NCBI GenBank assembly: GCA_900314365.1
Contig: OMVH01000272.1
Location: forward strand, 1 to 10,266
Direction of reading: 5' to 3'
Source: an uncultured Prevotella sp.
GTDB taxonomy: Bacteria; Bacteroidota; Bacteroidia; Bacteroidales; Bacteroidaceae
Length of the DNA: 10,266 bases
Made by a program: the position numbers and the translations under genes. Under the pieces are notes generated by a model. It was not told the origin of the DNA. It saw only the letters and a program-made list of their open reading frames with translations, and did not search any database. Shown one piece after another: positions 7,056 through 10,266 of the stretch (the stretch's first letter is position 1; every line of letters begins with the position of its first letter).

Positions 7056-8231
7056 CTACGGCCGGAAGCGGATGGTCATCCGGGTGCCCCTGCCCTCATC
7101 AGACTCCACATGCAGTCGTGCTTGGCATTTGTCCAGAATGGCTTTCGCCAATGAGAGTCCCACGCCATGTCCCGCCATAGCCCCCGTGTTGGAAGCACGA
7201 TAGAAAGGCTCGAATATGTGAGGCACGTCGCGCTTAGGAATGCCGATGCCATGATCTTCGATGCTGACACAATGATTGCAGGCCGTCACAGAGACTGGTT
7301 TGCCGCCTGAATACTTCACCGCATTATTGATGAGATTGTGAAAAGCTATCTGCAGCAGCCGCGGATCGCCATGTACCGTAAAGTCCTGCCGGATGTCGAT
7401 TTCAAGTCCAGGCAACTGCTCTTCCCGGATGAGTTGCGACACAGGACAACTTCCCTCCGCCACAGCCTCATTGCCTCTGACGTGCGAGAACTGCAACAAA
7501 TCGTGCATGATACCGATGACGCGGTTGGTCTCAGCCTCGATGCGTCGCAGAATGTCCTTATAGTCACTCACTTCATAGTCTCTGAGCAGAGCCACCTCAC
7601 ACTCGCCCTGTATGGCCGTAAGGGGATTGTTGATTTCGTGCGAGGCATTGTTGACGAACATCTTCTCTATCTGATAATCGCGGTCGATGCGATCGAGCAT
7701 GCGCATGGCGTAAAGGCGGCTGATGAGCCAAAGCACACCGGCAGAGACAAGTACCAGAAAGAGGAGCGTCCAACGCAAGGTCTGCGACACCTCGGCCCCG
7801 TAGGGATTACGGCTGAGCACAATGACGGCAAAGGTACCCGTATTGTCATAATAGACGAAGGCTGTGCCCACCTCCTGCCCATGCTCAAAGTTGACAGTGC
7901 GGTTGGCATACAGCTCGTCAATCTGACCGGCTGACAGGTAAACGGAAAGCGAACGACGCGCCTGCTGACGGTTGTCAACCCGGATGAACAGCTCCTTCGA
8001 CGTGGGGATAGAGTTCTTGCGACGCAACACCACATTGCGGTACTTCACGGGATCGAGCTCATCCTTCGAGAACTTCTCCTCAGCCACGGCGTGCGCTTTC
8101 TCCTCCATATAACGGAAATAGAGGTTCCGGATATAATTGGATGCGAAGAAATAGAACACCAGCCCCACGATGAGCACAAGCCCTATGGTGATGCCGGAAT
8201 AAATAAGTGATATCTTATGACCTGTTGTCAT
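7056..8231 (-). CDS. Sensor histidine kinase (HisKA/HATPase_c)
   Basis: This 391-residue inner-membrane kinase partners the adjacent response regulator. A first membrane helix (about 8-31) and a second (about 153-171) flank a periplasmic sensor region of some 120 residues that I cannot assign to a named domain. Only about 20 residues lie between the second helix and the kinase core, too few for a normal HAMP domain. The HisKA motif is ASHEINNPLTAIQGE (196-210) with phosphoacceptor His198. The ATPase domain has the N box HNLINNAVKYS (298-308), G1 DHGIGIP (326-332), F box FEPFY (340-344) and G2 GHGVGLSLAKAI (354-365). Its start overlaps the regulator's end by 17 bases, so translation is probably coupled. 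The signal is unknown; metal stress is a guess from the upstream pump genes. Confidence 0.92.
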   Translation of the reverse strand: MTTGHKISLIYSGITIGLVLIVGLVFYFFASNYIRNLYFRYMEEKAHAVAEEKFSKDELDPVKYRNVVLRRKNSIPTSKELFIRVDNRQQARRSLSVYLSAGQIDELYANRTVNFEHGQEVGTAFVYYDNTGTFAVIVLSRNPYGAEVSQTLRWTLLFLVLVSAGVLWLISRLYAMRMLDRIDRDYQIEKMFVNNASHEINNPLTAIQGECEVALLRDYEVSDYKDILRRIEAETNRVIGIMHDLLQFSHVRGNEAVAEGSCPVSQLIREEQLPGLEIDIRQDFTVHGDPRLLQIAFHNLINNAVKYSGGKPVSVTACNHCVSIEDHGIGIPKRDVPHIFEPFYRASNTGAMAGHGVGLSLAKAILDKCQARLHVESDEGRGTRMTIRFRP

Positions 8232-8916
8232 GCTCCATTGTTTTCAGGCAGTAGCCCTCGCCCACCACCGTGCGGATAAGCTTATGGCTGAACCCCTCGT
8301 CGATTTTCTGCCTCAGATAACGCACGTAGACATCCACCACATTGGTGTTTGTGTCGAAATCCTTATCCCACACATCACGCAGCAGTTGCCGTCGTGAGAG
8401 TGTTTCGCCCTCGTGCCGCATCATGTATTCGAGAAGCCTGTACTCCTTCGTGCTCAGGTCCACCTCGCGATGCTGCCGCCTTGCTTTGTGCGTAGCAGCA
8501 TCGATACTCAGTTCACCGCAAGTCAAGGGTTGAGCCTGCTGATAGCTTTCCACCCTTCGGAGCAGAGCGTTGATACGAGCCAGCAATTCTGTAAACTTGA
8601 AAGGCTTCACCATGTAGTCGTCGGCTCCAGCCTGTAAGCCCAACACTATGTCGTCGGTGGTGCCCAGGGCTGTAAGCATCAACACGGGAAGCTTGTAGCC
8701 ATAGCTGTCGCGAAGCCGCCGACACACTTCAAGCCCAGTCAGACCGGGCATTCGGATGTCGAGCAGAGCGAGATCATAGTCCTGTCGCTCTTGCAGTATC
8801 TCCCATGCCTCGTCGCCGCGTCGCACACTGTCCACCTTGTAGCCAAAGCTTTCCAAGCCACGACAAACAAAGTCTGCAATGTTCTCCTCGTCCTCTGCCA
8901 ATAAGATGCATTTCAT
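8215..8916 (-). CDS. OmpR/PhoB-family response regulator
   Basis: This 233-residue regulator has a receiver domain (about 1-120) with acidic pocket residues around Glu8-Asp9, phosphoacceptor Asp53 in LLDIRMPG, the switch Thr82, and Lys104 in MVKPFKF. A winged-helix DNA-binding domain follows (about 130-228), with LSTKEYRLLEYM, the recognition-helix region NVVDVYVRYLRQKI and the terminal wing VGEGYCLK. Length and order are normal for the family. It is the first gene of the regulator-kinase pair and lies downstream of a good promoter candidate. Whether it controls the metal pump to its right, the glycosidase to its left, or itself cannot be settled here. RprY of Bacteroides and CusR-type regulators are the nearest styles I recognise, but I do not assign a name. 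Confidence 0.94.
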   Translation of the reverse strand: MKCILLAEDEENIADFVCRGLESFGYKVDSVRRGDEAWEILQERQDYDLALLDIRMPGLTGLEVCRRLRDSYGYKLPVLMLTALGTTDDIVLGLQAGADDYMVKPFKFTELLARINALLRRVESYQQAQPLTCGELSIDAATHKARRQHREVDLSTKEYRLLEYMMRHEGETLSRRQLLRDVWDKDFDTNTNVVDVYVRYLRQKIDEGFSHKLIRTVVGEGYCLKTMEHDNRS

Positions 8917-8958
8917 ATCTATTGTCTCTATATCAGGAATACGATGGTATCACCGTTG

Positions 8959-8989
8959 CAAAAATAAGACTTTTACATGAGAGCAACAA
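8959..8989 (-). promoter_or_regulatory. Bacteroidota-type promoter for the two-component genes
   Basis: On the minus strand TATTTTTG (8959-8966) matches TAnnTTTG exactly, and a TTG (8987-8989) lies 20 bases upstream, the expected spacing for the -33 element (a second TTG sits at 8984-8986). The predicted start site near 8952 would leave a leader of roughly 35 bases before the regulator ATG at 8916. Confidence 0.6.
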
Positions 8990-9077
8990 GGGAAAGTAAG
9001 TATTTCCAGACTTTGCTGATGCGTCAGCCCACATAACGGTCTTTCGCAGCTCTTGCTCTCTACCCACCACAAGCAGT

Positions 9078-9304
9078 CAATCACGGTTTGGCTCAAAATG
9101 AAAAAATATAAGAAACGACGACCCTGAAATGTCTCAAAAACGGCCTTGCTCAGAAGAAATTCGACTTTGGCTCCGAAAAACGCCATTTTTGAATAAAACA
9201 CAACTAATTATCATTCAGTACATTACATTATAAAGACATATTCACAGGTCAACAATTCCGGTATTTTGAGGCCCAAAAGGGGCGATTTTAGGCCAGCAAA
9301 ACCT
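9078..9304 (-). repeat. Diverged dispersed intergenic repeat, right copy
   Basis: Read on the minus strand, this region aligns by eye with 1-232 on the plus strand, with the shared blocks in the same order (GGCC-TAAAAT, GGGCCT, ACCTGTG, TAATTAGTT, TGGCGTTTTT, GAGCCAAAGT, CGTTTCTT, TTTTGAG, GATT). It contains no plausible gene. The copy faces the two-component genes just as the left copy faces the synthase gene. Beyond its far end lies the 22-base hairpin array. Boundaries are approximate. Confidence 0.5.
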
Positions 9305-9323
9305 ATACTTTTAGCCGATGAAA

Positions 9324-9389
9324 GTCCTATCACGAGGCGCTCGTGGTCCGATCACGAGACGCTCGTAGTCCTATCTCGACCGTATGGCA
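9324..9389. repeat. 22-base tandem repeat, two good units and one decayed, each a small hairpin
   Basis: Units begin at 9324, 9346 and 9368. The first two match at 19 of 22 positions; the third keeps the first half (11 of 12) and then decays. Each good unit holds a short palindrome: CACGAG-GCG-CTCGTG (9331-9345) and CACGAG-ACG-CTCGTa (9353-9367). The array is clearly more GC-rich than its surroundings. There are no spacers of CRISPR type, because the repeats abut. A protein-binding site array or a small repeated RNA hairpin are possible readings. Confidence 0.7.
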
Positions 9390-9394
9390 CTCTG

Positions 9395-9430
9395 AAAAGA
9401 GTCGAAAAGAAGTCCTTTTCGCTCTCTTTT
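9395..9430. terminator. Terminator-like hairpin, symmetric on both strands
   Basis: AAAAGAG (9395-9401) pairs with CTCTTTT (9424-9430), and CGAAAAG (9403-9409) pairs with CTTTTCG (9415-9421) around a 5-base loop, with a small internal loop between. That is about 14 base pairs with an A-tract entering and a T-tract leaving on either strand, as in bidirectional intrinsic terminators. On the minus strand it would stop transcripts from the pump cluster about 200 bases after the last gene. An alternative hairpin, ACTCT-GAAA-AGAGT (9389-9402), competes for its left arm. The stem is AT-rich and so only moderately stable. Confidence 0.4.
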
Positions 9431-9500
9431 AAAGATTTTGATGTTAGAATATTGTAACGTTCCGACAACAACATTATACTCATTCCAAGACAACACTGAC

Positions 9501-9528
9501 CAATGTCTCTCCCTAATCAAAGACATTG
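9501..9528. repeat. 8-base perfect inverted repeat with 12-base spacer
   Basis: CAATGTCT (9501-9508) and AGACATTG (9521-9528) are perfect complements. No T-run follows on either strand, so it is a poor terminator, and the arms would suit a dimeric regulator site. It lies about 105 bases after the stop of the small exported protein gene. Apart from this, I see nothing between 9431 and 9632. Confidence 0.4.
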
Positions 9529-9632
9529 ACACCTAAATAACATCCCCCGTAAACAGTTCCTTATTACTCAAGGCTAAGACGCATCACACTTATCCACCAC
9601 ATCACCTTAAAAGCATCACAAAAGTAAGACCA

Positions 9633-9947
9633 CTACCTGCCTTTCTCTTTCCGTTCTGCCTTGACATTTGTAAAGTTCAGGCTCCTCTCCAAGCTCTCCC
9701 GATGGGTCACCGAACGGTCATAAACCACAACAAGTAACTGTCGGCGACGGAACCAGGACACAGAAAAGACACCAGGGAGGTTGCGCTTTATTGAGTCGAG
9801 GCGTTGCTTGTCCAAGGTATCTGTCAGCTGGACCTTCAGTATCTGAAAACGGCTATGGGCAGAAACCACCTGCACGGACGCCAGCCACACAGCCAGCACC
9901 AGTGCAGTAAGGACACGCCGACTCGACCAATGTAAGCACCGATTCAT
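9633..9947 (-). CDS. Small exported protein with HMA-like fold lacking cysteines, pump-associated
   Basis: The 104-residue product has a basic start, a hydrophobic stretch (about 11-29) and a probable signal-peptidase site after Ala30, so it should enter the periplasm. The mature part has the beta-alpha-beta-beta-alpha-beta order of heavy-metal-associated domains: strand ILKVQL (36-41), helix about 46-58, strand FSVSW (61-65), strand LLVVVYD (71-77), helix about 81-92 and strand VKAE (95-98). The CxxC metal site is absent, and the only cysteine (Cys4) is in the signal peptide. Its start is 5 bases after the pump stop codon, so it is almost certainly the last gene of that operon. A role as a periplasmic accessory to the pump is inferred from position. 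The fold is judged by pattern only. Confidence 0.7.
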   Translation of the reverse strand: MNRCLHWSSRRVLTALVLAVWLASVQVVSAHSRFQILKVQLTDTLDKQRLDSIKRNLPGVFSVSWFRRRQLLVVVYDRSVTHRESLERSLNFTNVKAERKEKGR

Positions 9948-9952
9948 AAGGA

Positions 9953-10266
9953 CTACCTGAGCTTCTTGATGTTTACATGGCTATAGACTCTCTCTACTAC
10001 GAGGGGGAAGATGAAGAGGGTGAAGAGCGTGGCACCCATCAGTCCGCCGATGATGACGGTGGCCAAAGGCCGCTGGCTCTCACTGCCGATGCCGTGGCTC
10101 AAGGCTGCCGGCATGAGGCCGAGAGTGGCCATCATGGCTGTCATCAGCACACTGCGGATGCGGGAGTGCATGCCGCGCGTCACAGCCTCGGGCAAGGCGT
10201 AGCGGTGGCGTAGGAAGTGCTTGATGTCCATGAGCATGATGACACCATTCTGGATGCAGATGCCGA
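9953..10266 (-). CDS. Heavy-metal RND efflux pump CzcA/CusA family, C-terminal end (partial)
   Basis: The last 104 codons of a gene that continues beyond the right edge. The fragment opens with GICIQNGVIML, the TM11-region motif of HME-type RND pumps, followed by a conserved loop, then TAMMATLGLMPAAL, then ESQRPLATVIIGGL in the last transmembrane region, then the terminal helix TLFTLFIFPLVVERV. Such pumps expel metal ions (Cu/Ag, or Zn/Co/Cd) from the periplasm or cytoplasm through an outer-membrane channel, driven by protons. Which metal cannot be told from this end. It is followed, 5 bases on, by the small exported protein, and further downstream by the two-component genes. Confidence 0.9.
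   Translation of the reverse strand, partial: GICIQNGVIMLMDIKHFLRHRYALPEAVTRGMHSRIRSVLMTAMMATLGLMPAALSHGIGSESQRPLATVIIGGLMGATLFTLFIFPLVVERVYSHVNIKKLR

Noticed and set aside
7338..7934. 198-codon frame on the plus strand inside the kinase gene
   Set aside because: Antisense to the HisKA and ATPase motifs, and no promoter or domain supports it.
8950..9201. 83-codon minus-strand frame ahead of the regulator
   Set aside because: Lies in the dispersed repeat and runs over the promoter candidate; the product looks like translated AT-rich repeat.
9324..9389. CRISPR array
   Set aside because: Repeats are only 22 bases long, lie directly against each other with no spacers, and there are no cas genes.
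9619..9626. TACTTTTG on the minus strand, matching the -7 consensus, just after the small exported protein gene
   Set aside because: No -33 element at the right distance, and it would leave a leader of about 700 bases across a terminator-like hairpin.

Overview
The window looks like chromosomal DNA from a member of the Bacteroidota, most likely Prevotella-like (Prevotellaceae). Three things point that way: promoter candidates of the Bacteroidota type (TAnnTTTG at -7), long AT-rich intergenic stretches between GC-richer genes, and protein families typical of the phylum (a Bacteroidota-style family 3 glycosidase without a PA14 insert, an NNPL-type histidine kinase, a CzcA/CusA pump with a small exported partner). 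The genus is an inference from overall style, not from a marker gene.

Layout: (1) 1-592 is a long non-coding region with a diverged repeat copy (1-232) and a promoter candidate at 454-461. (2) On the plus strand, 593-4003 encodes a very large inner-membrane protein that joins an extracytoplasmic GH18 domain, an extracytoplasmic NodB/CE4 deacetylase and a cytoplasmic processive GT2 synthase. It is followed by a CrcB/Fluc fluoride channel and a DUF190 protein, a pair often found together. (3) A family 3 glycoside hydrolase (4835-6958) runs convergently on the minus strand, its stop codon only 18 bases from the DUF190 stop. (4) Upstream of it on the same strand is an OmpR-type two-component pair, response regulator then histidine kinase, with overlapping coding regions and its own promoter candidate. 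(5) 8917-9632 is a non-coding region with a second diverged copy of the left-hand repeat in opposite orientation, a 22-base tandem array of hairpins, a terminator-like hairpin and a long inverted repeat. (6) The right edge holds the C-terminal end of a heavy-metal RND pump and a small exported protein with an apparent HMA-like fold but no cysteines in the mature part.

How the parts may work together: the trifunctional protein has the activities needed to polymerise an N-acetylhexosamine polymer inside the cell and to deacetylate and trim it outside, so it may be a one-polypeptide counterpart of PgaB plus PgaC. The two-component system lies between the metal pump cluster and the glycosidase, and its target could be either. 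Metal efflux fits the general habit of OmpR/CusRS-type pairs better, but the glycosidase is the gene directly downstream of the kinase.

The most unusual observations are the three-domain synthase, the pair of diverged intergenic repeats each pointing toward the next gene, the hairpin array beside one of them, and the cysteine-free HMA-like partner of the pump. No CRISPR array, transposase, tRNA or rRNA was recognised.
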